Shown: positions 1 to 8,338 of the stretch, in pieces
How positions within the stretch are numbered: position 1 is the stretch's first letter
Layout of the letters: each line of letters starts with the position of its first letter
Assembly: GCF_014652515.1 (NCBI RefSeq)
Contig: NZ_BMYY01000013.1
Location: 42,113 to 106,112, forward strand
Direction: 5' to 3'
Source of the DNA: Bacterioplanes sanyensis
Lineage (GTDB): Bacteria > Pseudomonadota > Gammaproteobacteria > Pseudomonadales > Oceanobacteraceae
DNA length: 64,000 bases
Made by a program: the position numbers and the translations under genes
The notes under the pieces: generated by a model
Told to the model about the DNA's origin: nothing
The model's database searches: none
Seen by the model: the letters and a program-made list of their open reading frames with translations, nothing else

Positions 1-219
1 TTTTGGCTCGGCATCAGCCGCGCCAACCTGATCACGAGCCTGTTGTTCACCGCCTTGCACTGGGCTCTGCAGCCTGGCTGGCTGGCGCTGGCCGTCATCT
101 TGCCATCGTTGATTTTTGGTTGGACACGAGAGCGCCATGGCTCGTTGCTCAGTCCTTGCCTGCTGCATGTGATGTATAACGCTGGCTGGTTTTGGCTGCG
201 CCCACCTGACGGTTTATAG
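1..219 (+). CDS. CPBP (CAAX-type) intramembrane protease, C-terminal fragment; probable JDVT-CTERM processing enzyme
   Basis: The 3' end of a gene that begins before the window; 72 codons and a TAG stop are visible. The fragment is hydrophobic and keeps two late CPBP motifs, FTALH (FxxxH) and HVMYN (HxxxN), inside membrane segments. The catalytic Glu region lies outside the window. CPBP enzymes are intramembrane glutamic proteases that cut the membrane tail of a protein. The gene converges on an operon whose subtilase carries a JDVT-CTERM-like tail. Dedicated CPBP/JDVT-CTERM target pairs are a known single-target sorting system, so this is probably the processing enzyme for that protease. The family is clear; the pairing is inferred from position. 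Confidence 0.75.
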   Translation, partial: FWLGISRANLITSLLFTALHWALQPGWLALAVILPSLIFGWTRERHGSLLSPCLLHVMYNAGWFWLRPPDGL

Positions 220-240
220 CCGCTGGGTGGGCGCACTTTT
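199..240 (+). terminator. Hairpin at the end of the CPBP protease gene
   Basis: Arms at 199-206 and 226-233 form a perfect 8-bp GC-rich stem with a 19-nt loop, followed by a T run at 236-240. The stem overlaps the last codons and stop. It fits a Rho-independent terminator between the two converging transcription units. Confidence 0.45.
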
Positions 241-249
241 TGACGCCCG

Positions 250-564
250 TTACTGACGCTTGGGCCGAGGGTGGGACAGCTCTACGCGCTCAACAAACGG
301 CAAAGCTTGTACCGCGGGCAATTGCTCCGCCGGTACCGAGGCGCTGACAATAGCGCCGGTTATGCCGCCGGTACTCACGCCCAATTGCCGCAGCTGCTGC
401 AGCTGCGCCTCGGTAGGCGGTTGCTGCAAACGCAGCAGCACCGCTTTCGCTGCCGAGCTGTTTTTATTTGCCATCGGCGCTGTCTCCGCACTGGCCTGAG
501 TTTGACCACCTGCCGTGCTACAAGCGGCCAACACGCATGCCATCATCAATAGTATTGCCCTCAT
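250..564 (-). CDS. Small lipoprotein with a protease-propeptide-like (I9-like) domain
   Basis: A 104-aa protein with a lipoprotein signal peptide and lipobox LAAC (Cys15). After a short linker comes a domain of about 60 residues: PTEAQLQQLRQLG, then a turn with hydrophobic beta strands, then VERVEL. The adjacent subtilase shows the same pattern in its own N-terminal propeptide (AVEQRLQSMGG, then VKRLEGARP). I read it as a detached propeptide-type domain anchored in the membrane, acting as an inhibitor or folding chaperone. The ATG overlaps the protease stop in an ATGA, so the two are translationally coupled. The lipoprotein call is firm; the inhibitor role is inference from a short match. Confidence 0.6.
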   Translation of the reverse strand: MRAILLMMACVLAACSTAGGQTQASAETAPMANKNSSAAKAVLLRLQQPPTEAQLQQLRQLGVSTGGITGAIVSASVPAEQLPAVQALPFVERVELSHPRPKRQ

Positions 565-2765
565 AACACCCCCTCACGACGCGGACGCAACAGCGCGAAG
601 GCTGCCAGAATCAGCAAAAGTGGCAGTGTTGGGTCTAATGCAGTTGAGCCTGAGGCCAGGCTGCAACCGCCGCCACCGCCGCCACCCGAGCGAGTTGGCT
701 CCTCGGTATCAGTGCCGGGTTCCTCTGTTCCTGGCTCTTCTGTCCCCACATCGGGCTCACTGGCATTCACCGCCTGATTCACCGCCAAAACGCCATAGCC
801 CCAGGTGTAATCTGGCTGTGCAGGCTGATTGTTATCCGAGCTAAACGTGGGCAGCTGCGCCGGCGTATGTGCCGTGGTTTTGGTATTGCCCAATAAGCGC
901 GCCCGAATTTGCTGAGCACTTTCTTCCGGGAAAGATTGCCACAGCAAAGCAATGGCGCCGGCGACGTGCGGTGTGGCCATGCTGGTACCGAAGAAGGTGA
1001 CATAGTTGCCGCTGTTGGAGATCTCTTCGGTGTAAGGATGCTCATAGTCATGTGCCTTTGCCGCCATAATGTAAGCGCCGGGTGCCGTGATTTCAGGCTT
1101 CATCACATTCGGGCATTTGCTGCTGTCGCTGCAGCTACGGCGTGGGCCACGACTGCTGAAATTAGAGATATCACCCAACGCTCCAAAACCGTAACCATCT
1201 AAATCCGCATCGTACGTACCGTCTTGGCCATCCCAAACGTAGTTGGTGTTATAGCTGGCCACGCCAATCACCTGGGTGGCGCTGGCGCTGTCGGTTAAAA
1301 TCTCTCGCGTGATATCGTCAGCAGGATCGCGCCCGACAATGGCAACTTCTCCAGCATTTTCCGCCACCACTAAGTTATATTGACTACTCGCTAAACCACG
1401 ACCAGAGTCTGGTGCCGACAATGTTAAACGCCATGTGCCGGTTACCAGCGGCTGGCTATCAACTTCGCTTAAAACGATGCGGATTTGGCGATCGCCGTTA
1501 TCTGAGTTGACGGCTGTGGCATACATATCGATATAGCCACAGGCTGTTTCCTCGAACCACTCACTCAAAGAATCAGACACAGGCGCTTCTAATGCTGGCG
1601 TGGTGCCGCAACCATTCGGGCCTGTTAACGTCGCACTGTAGCGGCTATTGCCTGAATACCAAACTTCTAAAATGCCTTGTGTCAAACCATCAGGGACTTG
1701 TAACTCAATGGTATCGCTGCCACCGGGTGCGATAGTGCCGCCGATGCGAATACGTGCATCCCCCTCGTTGCCCGCCGCTGCCACAATGAGCAAGCCGTCA
1801 TTTTTAACAAAGGAGTCCAGTGCTTGCTCGAAAATCGAGGTACCATCACGGGCGCCGTAATAAGAGCCCAAGCTCAGATTTACCACCGCTTTTTTGCCGT
1901 GCAGTTTGGCCTGATCACGAATAAAGGCGATGCCATCAATGACAGTATCGGTACCTGCTTCGACGTTTAAGCTGGTATTGATGCCATTAACCAGCACCAG
2001 GTCAGCCTCGGGGGCCATGCCCACATGCTGATAGGCCTCTTGTGTGTCGGCGCCGTTACCCGCCGCAATGCTAGCGACATGCGTGCCATGGCCACCGTCA
2101 CTCGGCTGAGTGCAAGCCGTGACCGTTTCATTGGCCTTGGCTTGCGCAATGGCTTGGTTAATCATGCTCGCCGTACACACGCCGCCGTAGTTAAACCCTG
2201 AAGGCGGTGAGCCTGCGGCACTGTCGAGCTGGTCCCATAAAGCCAAAATACGGGTGCTGCCATCGGCATGGCGCAGCGAGGGGTGTAAAAAATCGAAGCC
2301 GTCATCGACCACACCGACAATCACACCCTTGCCCGTCAGCCCTTGCCACTGCGGTGGCGTTTGCGTGCGCAAGCTGGTGGCGCCAGTGGCGGCCACACTT
2401 TTGAACAAGCGTTGTGGCAAAGGGCGCGCACCTTCTAAGCGTTTGACTTCAGCTAAAGCGGCGACTTTGGCCAGCGCCGAGCGCGGCAGCTGCAAAGACA
2501 TCACGCTGCCCGTGCGCGAGCGCACTTGCCCACCCATAGACTGTAAGCGCTGCTCTACAGCCTTAGCATCTGCCGCTTCAACTAACTGCAGCAAGGCTGA
2601 GACATAAGGCTGCTTATGAGCAGCCCTGGCCGTGCTCGCTTTGACATCACTTTGCTGCCAAGCGCGCTGCAAAGCTGGGTCCAGCTTGGTAATAGAAGCC
2701 TGTGCTGCTACTGCACAGCCCAGCAGCAATGCACTGGTAAAAATTCTCTTAAAAATGGATGCCAT
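561..2765 (-). CDS. Secreted S8 subtilisin-like serine protease with a JDVT-CTERM-like sorting tail
   Basis: A 734-aa protein. A signal peptide (1-23) is followed by a propeptide-like region (about 50-115) and an S8 catalytic domain with Asp154 (VVDDGFD), His226 (GGHGTHVAS) and Ser595 (GTSMATPH). A jelly-roll-like insert of roughly 150 residues sits between His and Ser. The end has a Thr/Glu-rich spacer, seven Gly and a Cys, then an LDPTLPLLL membrane helix ending in Arg-rich residues. That Gly-Cys / (I/L)DxTLP / hydrophobic / Arg layout matches the JDVT-CTERM sorting signal. The protease is probably exported, held at the membrane, then processed by the CPBP protease at the window start. It is first in an operon with the lipoprotein. 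Confidence 0.9.
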   Translation of the reverse strand: MASIFKRIFTSALLLGCAVAAQASITKLDPALQRAWQQSDVKASTARAAHKQPYVSALLQLVEAADAKAVEQRLQSMGGQVRSRTGSVMSLQLPRSALAKVAALAEVKRLEGARPLPQRLFKSVAATGATSLRTQTPPQWQGLTGKGVIVGVVDDGFDFLHPSLRHADGSTRILALWDQLDSAAGSPPSGFNYGGVCTASMINQAIAQAKANETVTACTQPSDGGHGTHVASIAAGNGADTQEAYQHVGMAPEADLVLVNGINTSLNVEAGTDTVIDGIAFIRDQAKLHGKKAVVNLSLGSYYGARDGTSIFEQALDSFVKNDGLLIVAAAGNEGDARIRIGGTIAPGGSDTIELQVPDGLTQGILEVWYSGNSRYSATLTGPNGCGTTPALEAPVSDSLSEWFEETACGYIDMYATAVNSDNGDRQIRIVLSEVDSQPLVTGTWRLTLSAPDSGRGLASSQYNLVVAENAGEVAIVGRDPADDITREILTDSASATQVIGVASYNTNYVWDGQDGTYDADLDGYGFGALGDISNFSSRGPRRSCSDSSKCPNVMKPEITAPGAYIMAAKAHDYEHPYTEEISNSGNYVTFFGTSMATPHVAGAIALLWQSFPEESAQQIRARLLGNTKTTAHTPAQLPTFSSDNNQPAQPDYTWGYGVLAVNQAVNASEPDVGTEEPGTEEPGTDTEEPTRSGGGGGGGCSLASGSTALDPTLPLLLILAAFALLRPRREGVL

Positions 2766-2988
2766 CCGTTTTCATCTCCAATGAGTTTGCCGGCAGCCTA
2801 TTCACCTTGAGTGAACCGCAGCTGAACCAACTTTATTATCAGTCTTCGCACAGGCTAAATAGCCTAGTTGTTCCTGGTGAAGGCGAGCGTATAAGCCAGC
2901 CATCAGGCAGTTCAGACACTGGCGGGATTCGACCCGCACCTGACTTTCGTGTTACATAACCTGCAGATTCACCAAGCAGGAACACCTG

Positions 2989-3945
2989 GTGCCACGAACC
3001 AACGCTTTTCCGGTGTATTTTCTTATCAACCAACAAACCCACCTATTGGACATGGCTGGGCCATGCCAGGCTTTCCATGAATCCAATGAGCGCGGTGGTC
3101 AGTTTGATTTGCACTTTGTTAGCTTCGACAGCAACGCCAGCTGCTATCAAGGTCTGACGTTGAGCCAGTTGCAACCGCCACCGGCACAATTACCTGGGCG
3201 CGCCATTGTAGTGGTGTGTGCATCCAAATATCAGCCCGGTGTTTATACCGACGATGCCGCCGTCAAAAGTGCGCATTGGCTACGTACCGCACCGGCGGAC
3301 GACACCTTGATTTTGGGCATATGCACAGGCACGTTCTTGCTTGGCCGCGCCGGGCTGTTAGACCATCGCCAATGCACCACCCACCACAGCCTGACGGCCG
3401 AACTGGCGGAGCAATATCCACGTGCCAAGGTCATCGCTGATCGTATTTATCTGCAAGATGGTCATCTATTTACCAGCGCAGGCGTTACCGCCGGTATTGA
3501 TTTGTGCTTGGCGCTCATCGAGCAGCTGAGCAATGGCCAATGTGCCACCGAGGTGGCTCGTGAACTGGTGGTCCATCGTCGACGCATGGCCAACGACCCA
3601 CAACTGTCATTGCACGTGCGTTACCGCAACCACGTCAGTCCGTTGGTGCATGCCGTACAGGATTACATTGCCAACCATTATCGGCAGCATTTAAGCACTA
3701 CCGTTTTGAGCCAACACTTTCGAGTGTCACAGCGCCACTTACAGCGACTGTTTAAAGAATACACTGGGGTAACGATGAAGGAGTACATCACGCGCATTCG
3801 CTTGGAAGAAGCCAAAAACCTGCTCGATGATTGCCAAACCATCGAACAGGCGGCTTATTTAAGCGGCTTTTCTCAACCCTCTACCTTTCGTGCCGCCTGG
3901 AAAAAATACTTTGGTGGCTTGCCGGGCGAGTGCCGGCAGGGATAA
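2989..3945 (+). CDS. GlxA-family transcriptional regulator (DJ-1/PfpI-like domain plus AraC HTH)
   Basis: A 318-aa protein. Residues 8-185 form a class I glutamine-amidotransferase-like (DJ-1/PfpI) domain with a nucleophile-elbow-like ICTGTFLLGRAGLLD around Cys112. Residues 216-312 carry two AraC-type helix-turn-helix motifs. The GTG start at 2989 is supported by AGGA about 8 nt upstream. GlxA-type proteins are usually activators of catabolic genes, and the amidotransferase fold senses a ligand. The gene is transcribed away from the subtilase operon across a 223-bp divergent spacer and converges on the hydrolase gene. The target is unknown. Confidence 0.85.
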   Translation: MPRTNAFPVYFLINQQTHLLDMAGPCQAFHESNERGGQFDLHFVSFDSNASCYQGLTLSQLQPPPAQLPGRAIVVVCASKYQPGVYTDDAAVKSAHWLRTAPADDTLILGICTGTFLLGRAGLLDHRQCTTHHSLTAELAEQYPRAKVIADRIYLQDGHLFTSAGVTAGIDLCLALIEQLSNGQCATEVARELVVHRRRMANDPQLSLHVRYRNHVSPLVHAVQDYIANHYRQHLSTTVLSQHFRVSQRHLQRLFKEYTGVTMKEYITRIRLEEAKNLLDDCQTIEQAAYLSGFSQPSTFRAAWKKYFGGLPGECRQG

Positions 3946-3961
3946 AGGCAACCACCAGACA

Positions 3962-4810
3962 TTACTGCAGCTGCTGCTGAAAAAAGTCGGTGGCGGCAGT
4001 TTTTGCGCGCCAAGCGGCCAGCGGGTTGTAGCGAATCGGTACGTATCCACCCGCGCCACGAAAGGCGAAAGGATCATAAAACTCGCTGGCGGCCCGTGGC
4101 AACTCAAACGCATGCGTGGCAAAAGGCAAGCTCAACAAACGAACCCGTTGGCGGTCCGTTGCTGGCAAAGCGTCAATCAGTTTGCGGCAATCCTGCGGCG
4201 CATCGTAAAGATCCTGCCCTCCTGCAATGATCATTAGCTGTCGACCATCGACCACCTGAGTAAATTCATACCCAGGAACTTGGTTGTAAGCCCAACACAC
4301 CGGATAATTAGCCACCATAGCTTTTAACGGTTGTGCTTGCGACGGCGGCTCGGTTGCCATCAGCATGGCCACCACGCCGCCCCAAGAAAAACCAATTAAA
4401 CCAATGTTATTGCGATCAATGCGTTTGTCTTGTTGCAAATACTGCAAAGCCGCATAAATATCCGGCAAGGTATCGCGCACGTGCTTAGGGCGAGATAACC
4501 CACCTTGCAGACCGCGGGCAGCCCACATGTCCAACTCCAACGTCGCCAATCCGGCTTGGTTGAGAGCCGAGCCATAAAAGCTGCCACGCTCGTCGATGCC
4601 GCCCGACCCATGCACAATGATCACCGCTGCCACCGGCTTATCGCTATCAGGCACCGTTAAATTAGCTGCAACACTGATATTATTACCATTCGCCATTTTC
4701 GATGGAAAAGCGACAAAGCTGGTTTTTAAATCGACTGAGCGCAATTGCACCGATGCCGATGCAGGCGCCGCCAATGACAGAGCCAGACAAAAAATCAATA
4801 ACCGAGCCAT
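3962..4810 (-). CDS. Exported dienelactone-hydrolase-like alpha/beta hydrolase
   Basis: A 282-aa protein from the ATG at 4810. Longer starts are possible, but this one opens directly on a signal peptide (1-19, ending APASA). The alpha/beta-hydrolase fold shows VHGSGG, the nucleophile elbow GFSWGG (Ser142), Asp200 after a strand (GGQD) and His233 (FATHAF), a complete triad in family order. It follows metZ with 1 bp between, so they are probably co-transcribed, though a periplasmic hydrolase has no obvious role in methionine synthesis. The substrate is unknown; an ester or lactone is likely. Confidence 0.75.
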   Translation of the reverse strand: MARLLIFCLALSLAAPASASVQLRSVDLKTSFVAFPSKMANGNNISVAANLTVPDSDKPVAAVIIVHGSGGIDERGSFYGSALNQAGLATLELDMWAARGLQGGLSRPKHVRDTLPDIYAALQYLQQDKRIDRNNIGLIGFSWGGVVAMLMATEPPSQAQPLKAMVANYPVCWAYNQVPGYEFTQVVDGRQLMIIAGGQDLYDAPQDCRKLIDALPATDRQRVRLLSLPFATHAFELPRAASEFYDPFAFRGAGGYVPIRYNPLAAWRAKTAATDFFQQQLQ

Positions 4811-4811
4811 A

Positions 4812-6005
4812 TCAATACACCATGACACCATCGTCTGCAGCTGCTTTGGCCGCATTCATGGCTTGCTCTAAATCGTCAATAATATCGGTAGGCTCTTCCA
4901 AGCCGACGCAAATACGCACCAGGTTATCGGTAATGCCATAATGCGCTTTTTCTTCAGCGGTATAGCGTCCGTGTGTTGTGGTGGCGGGATGAGTAATCAT
5001 GGTTTTGGCATCGCCAATATTGGTGCAGCGAGACACCAACTCCAAACCGTCGATAAAGCGCCAAGCCCGAGCTTTATCGCCGTGCAAGCGAAAACTGATG
5101 ATCGGCGAGTGGCCAGTTTGTTGGCGTTGAATCACTTCTCGATTGGGGTGATCACTTGCCAAGGTGGAGTACACTGCTTCAATATCTGGCTGTTGCTTTA
5201 GCCAAGAATAAACATGACGGGCATTATATTCATGCAGCTTCATTCTAGCCTTCAGGGTTTCAATGCCTTTACTGAGTATCCAAGCGTTAAATGGACTCAT
5301 GCAAATACCAGAGCTGCGCAAATACGCACGCAAGGGTTTAATTAAATCTTCACGCCCAACAATGGCACCGCCCACACAACGGCCCTGACCGTCTAGAAAT
5401 TTACCTGCGCTGTGCAATACCAGATCAGCGCCCCATTGCAAGGGTTGCTGAAATACCGGCGTCAGCAGCGTGTTATCAATAACCAAGATGGCATCATTGC
5501 GTTTGGCCAGCGTCGACAAACGGGCCAGATCCGCCACCCCCATCAATGGATTGGTTGGAGATTCCACCACCATCAAGCGCGTATTGGGCCGCATTTCTTG
5601 CTGCCAAGCGGCGTAATCATCCACCTGCACTGACGTCGCGGTAATGCCAAACTGACCAAAATATTGGCGAAATAAATGCGTCGTGGTACCAAAAATCCCA
5701 CTGGCCAGCAGCACATGGTCGCCCTGCTTTAAAAAACTCATCGCAATGGCCATATACGCAGCCATGCCGGACGCCAGACCAATAGCCGCTTCACCACCTT
5801 CCAGTGCCGCCAGTTTTTTCTCAAACATTTCAACCGACGGATTGGTGAAGCGACTGTAAACATTGCCAGGCTTTTCGCCACTAAAGCGGGCGTGGGCTTC
5901 GGCAGCAGAATCAAAATCGTATGCCGACGTCATTGCAATGCTTTCTGCATGACTGTCTTCTAAATACACCGCATCGGCATGAATCGCCCGCGTGGTATTA
6001 TCCAT
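4812..6005 (-). CDS. metZ: O-succinylhomoserine sulfhydrylase (direct sulfhydrylation to homocysteine)
   Basis: A 397-aa Cys/Met-metabolism PLP enzyme. The ATG at 6005 has AAAGGA 7 nt upstream; the open frame extends further but without translation signals. Visible family features are YSRFTNPS, the LASGMAA phosphate-binding stretch, VIDNTLLTP and the PLP lysine K202 in HSAGKFLDGQG. MetZ joins an O-acylhomoserine with sulfide in the cytoplasm to give homocysteine. Its acyl-donor enzyme, MetX, lies 53 kb away at 58.9 kb. MetZ and O-acetylhomoserine sulfhydrylase are close relatives, so the exact acyl group is inferred. A MITE-like element sits just upstream. Confidence 0.88.
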   Translation of the reverse strand: MDNTTRAIHADAVYLEDSHAESIAMTSAYDFDSAAEAHARFSGEKPGNVYSRFTNPSVEMFEKKLAALEGGEAAIGLASGMAAYMAIAMSFLKQGDHVLLASGIFGTTTHLFRQYFGQFGITATSVQVDDYAAWQQEMRPNTRLMVVESPTNPLMGVADLARLSTLAKRNDAILVIDNTLLTPVFQQPLQWGADLVLHSAGKFLDGQGRCVGGAIVGREDLIKPLRAYLRSSGICMSPFNAWILSKGIETLKARMKLHEYNARHVYSWLKQQPDIEAVYSTLASDHPNREVIQRQQTGHSPIISFRLHGDKARAWRFIDGLELVSRCTNIGDAKTMITHPATTTHGRYTAEEKAHYGITDNLVRICVGLEEPTDIIDDLEQAMNAAKAAADDGVMVY

Positions 6006-6083
6006 GGTATTGTTCCTTTGAATTTCGATAATTTCCTGGTCGCTATCCGTCAGTCGGAACCCAAGCAAACCAGCAATAAAATC

Positions 6084-6350
6084 AAGGCAACTCTGATTAA
6101 TTCGGTGCCCGCTCTGGATCACCAGAGGGCTTCAGATCACGAAGCCGGTTCGCCGCTCTAGCAAGGCTACAGCAAGAACCGGCGACACAGAGCTGGAGTT
6201 CTCTGGTTCTCCCCTTAGGGCGCGGGCGGCAGGCCTCCATAACGTCGTTGGCGATGTTGAAAAGGGCTGGCCATTTCCTGCCATCGCCGCCTTGCTCTGA
6301 AAGCCTGCTGCACTCGCGCAGAGCTGTGCAGAATTAATCAGAGGTGCCTT
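6084..6350. mobile_element. MITE-like element, 267 bp, with 20-bp terminal inverted repeats
   Basis: Termini 6084-6103 and 6331-6350 are inverted copies matching at 19 of 20 positions. No transposase fits inside. The left half recurs at 55594-55720 (about 87% identical by eye) and the right end resembles 33111-33150. The interior also aligns with the element at 46476-46743 in reverse orientation. The right terminus ends on the stop codon of the MFS gene. The element fills most of the gap between metZ and the MFS operon. I could not identify a clean target-site duplication. Confidence 0.75.
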
Positions 6351-7584
6351 AAGCCAATAACTCATCCGCTCGATGTTCTTCACGCTTCTGCCAACCATGC
6401 AACAACAACCCAGTTACTGCAGAGAAGCAGCAGAATAGCGCGACACCGATCGTAACCGCGTGATAATTACCCATCAGATCGAAAGCAACACCGCCTGACC
6501 AAATGGTGGCAAATACAGAAATTTGGTGAATGGTAAACAGCAGGCCAAACATTTTGCCTTTGATCTTTTCACCATAAAACTTCAAACACAGCATCGAGGT
6601 AATAATTACCGTGCCCATGTAAGTCAAACCAAATAAGATGGCAAACAGCCAGAACACAGGAGCGGAATCCACCTGTGCAATCAAAAACATCGACGCAGCG
6701 CGCAAACCATATAAACCGGCCAAAAACAGCCCTGGTTTAAAGTAACGCAACAGCCAACCAACGATGAAAGCACCAATCAGCTCAGCAGCACCTAACACGC
6801 TCAACGAAGAGGCAATGATCTCTGTTTTAGCCTCAGAGCCATCCAGCACTTGTTGCATCATAGGTACCAGATGCACATCGATATACGCCATTGAGGCACC
6901 GCAGCCAGCAAAAGAAATGGCCAACAGCAAAAAGGCAGGTTTTAGTAGTTCATCGCGTATGCGATCCGTTGGTATATCGTCTTCGTCTGAGTGAGTCGGT
7001 AAAATGGCAGGCAAGGTACGCTGCAAGGCTAACACCGCTGGCACCACGCCAAAAGCAAATACAGCAGCAATTAACAAGCATACATGGGTCCAGGATAAAA
7101 ACTCATTTAGCCAGACCCACAATGGCGACAGCACCATAAAACCAATGGCGGTACCATTAGTAATGGCAGCAAAGGCCATGCCTTTGTGCTCATGTGAGAA
7201 GACACGATCCACCAACAGCCCCAGCGGTACAAAGGTCATGGCGGCTAGGGCGTAGGCTGCTAACAGGCCATACAACAGCAGAAATAATGGAAACCAATCA
7301 ACATAAGCCAATGAGGCAAATACCAGGGCTGTCACTACAGCGCCTGAGAAAATGGTTTGAATGGCACCAAAGCGATCACACACCCAGCCAACCAAAGGTG
7401 ACACCAAGCCGATGGAAAGGCCAAAAACAGCGCCGGTTAGAGCAAAATGTCCGCGTCCAATACCGAATTGCTCGACCAAGTCAACAAAGTAAACCTGGTA
7501 ACTGCCTTTAATGGCAGACGCCAAAAATGTTACTAAAACACCAACGGCAATCACCAAGCCTAACTGAGTGCGTGAAAGTTGCAT
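6349..7584 (-). CDS. MFS transporter
   Basis: A 411-aa protein from the ATG at 7584, which follows the upstream stop by 1 bp; the in-frame extension beyond is not membrane-like and lacks a ribosome site. There are twelve predicted membrane segments. An MFS loop motif is visible after segment 2 (GWVCDRFG), and a longer hydrophilic central loop lies between helices 6 and 7. It is last in a three-gene operon after a GNAT and a diiron oxidase, which suggests export of their product or uptake of its substrate. The substrate cannot be read from sequence. Confidence 0.8.
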   Translation of the reverse strand: MQLSRTQLGLVIAVGVLVTFLASAIKGSYQVYFVDLVEQFGIGRGHFALTGAVFGLSIGLVSPLVGWVCDRFGAIQTIFSGAVVTALVFASLAYVDWFPLFLLLYGLLAAYALAAMTFVPLGLLVDRVFSHEHKGMAFAAITNGTAIGFMVLSPLWVWLNEFLSWTHVCLLIAAVFAFGVVPAVLALQRTLPAILPTHSDEDDIPTDRIRDELLKPAFLLLAISFAGCGASMAYIDVHLVPMMQQVLDGSEAKTEIIASSLSVLGAAELIGAFIVGWLLRYFKPGLFLAGLYGLRAASMFLIAQVDSAPVFWLFAILFGLTYMGTVIITSMLCLKFYGEKIKGKMFGLLFTIHQISVFATIWSGGVAFDLMGNYHAVTIGVALFCCFSAVTGLLLHGWQKREEHRADELLA

Positions 7585-7585
7585 G

Positions 7586-8320
7586 TTATGCAGGCTCCTC
7601 TGCTGCCTCCAGCTCATGTAACCCGAAGTACTCGTAAATACCTTGGTACATGTTGTAGAACAGCTGACAGGTATGATCGATGGCTTCAATCGCTTCACGC
7701 TGCATTTTTGGCGTGGTGCATAAATCGGCTAATAGAGCCAAGCCTTGTTTGACATGACCAACGTCTTCTTTTTGATGAACCGAGAAAAACAAAAGGTCCT
7801 CGTCCTTGAGGTTATAAACTTTCCCTAGAATATTGTGGCGAGCTTCTTCACCCACTGTTTCTAAGTTTTGTCCTTCGCTGGCGACCAATACCGCTGCGGC
7901 ACCAATGTGGTAGCGCTGACGGTCTTTAACGGCTTGCAGGCGATAGTCAATCAACTCTTGTGTTGCCGGCAACGCCGCAACCGCATCACGCTGCTCATCA
8001 CTGATACCAATCGCACGAATAAAATCCTGCATTAATGCCACGTGGTTTTTGGTGCGAGATAGCGCGCCTGTTTCTTCTTCATACAGATTGTGCAGCAAAA
8101 TCGTTTTGTGACGAGGCAGCGGGCAGTAGAAAAAAATATGCTCAATATATGTTAAAAAGTATTTCGTCAGCTGGTAGCCCTGCAAGGCAGTAAACTGCAA
8201 TAAATCGGTATTAGGTGATTCTTCATTCAATAGATGCTTAAACAGCGGATTGGCTAAGGTCAGGTGTTTGTCGAGCGTTGAACGCATGACCTTTTTGAAC
8301 TGATCTTTTTCCATCAACAT
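7586..8320 (-). CDS. Haem-oxygenase-like diiron oxidase (HDO / PqqC-TenA superfamily)
   Basis: A 244-aa protein, nearly all helical. The ATG at 8320 has GGAG 9 nt upstream; an ATG two codons downstream is also possible. Likely metal ligands in order are the Glu cluster in LYEEETG (81-83), His93, Glu149 in VASEGQ, and His182, Asp186 and His189 in an HxxxDxxH helix. This pattern marks HDO-type nonhaem diiron oxidases, which do oxidative C-C, C-N or N-oxygenation chemistry on small molecules, rather than cofactorless PqqC. It lies between a GNAT and an MFS transporter with almost no spacing, which points to a small-molecule pathway. The substrate is unknown. Confidence 0.75.
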   Translation of the reverse strand: MLMEKDQFKKVMRSTLDKHLTLANPLFKHLLNEESPNTDLLQFTALQGYQLTKYFLTYIEHIFFYCPLPRHKTILLHNLYEEETGALSRTKNHVALMQDFIRAIGISDEQRDAVAALPATQELIDYRLQAVKDRQRYHIGAAAVLVASEGQNLETVGEEARHNILGKVYNLKDEDLLFFSVHQKEDVGHVKQGLALLADLCTTPKMQREAIEAIDHTCQLFYNMYQGIYEYFGLHELEAAEEPA

Positions 8321-8338
8321 GGCGGATGACTCCAAATA

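Noticed and set aside
6132..6398. 88-codon frame on the minus strand
   Set aside because: It lies almost entirely inside the MITE, has no ribosome site and no family resemblance.
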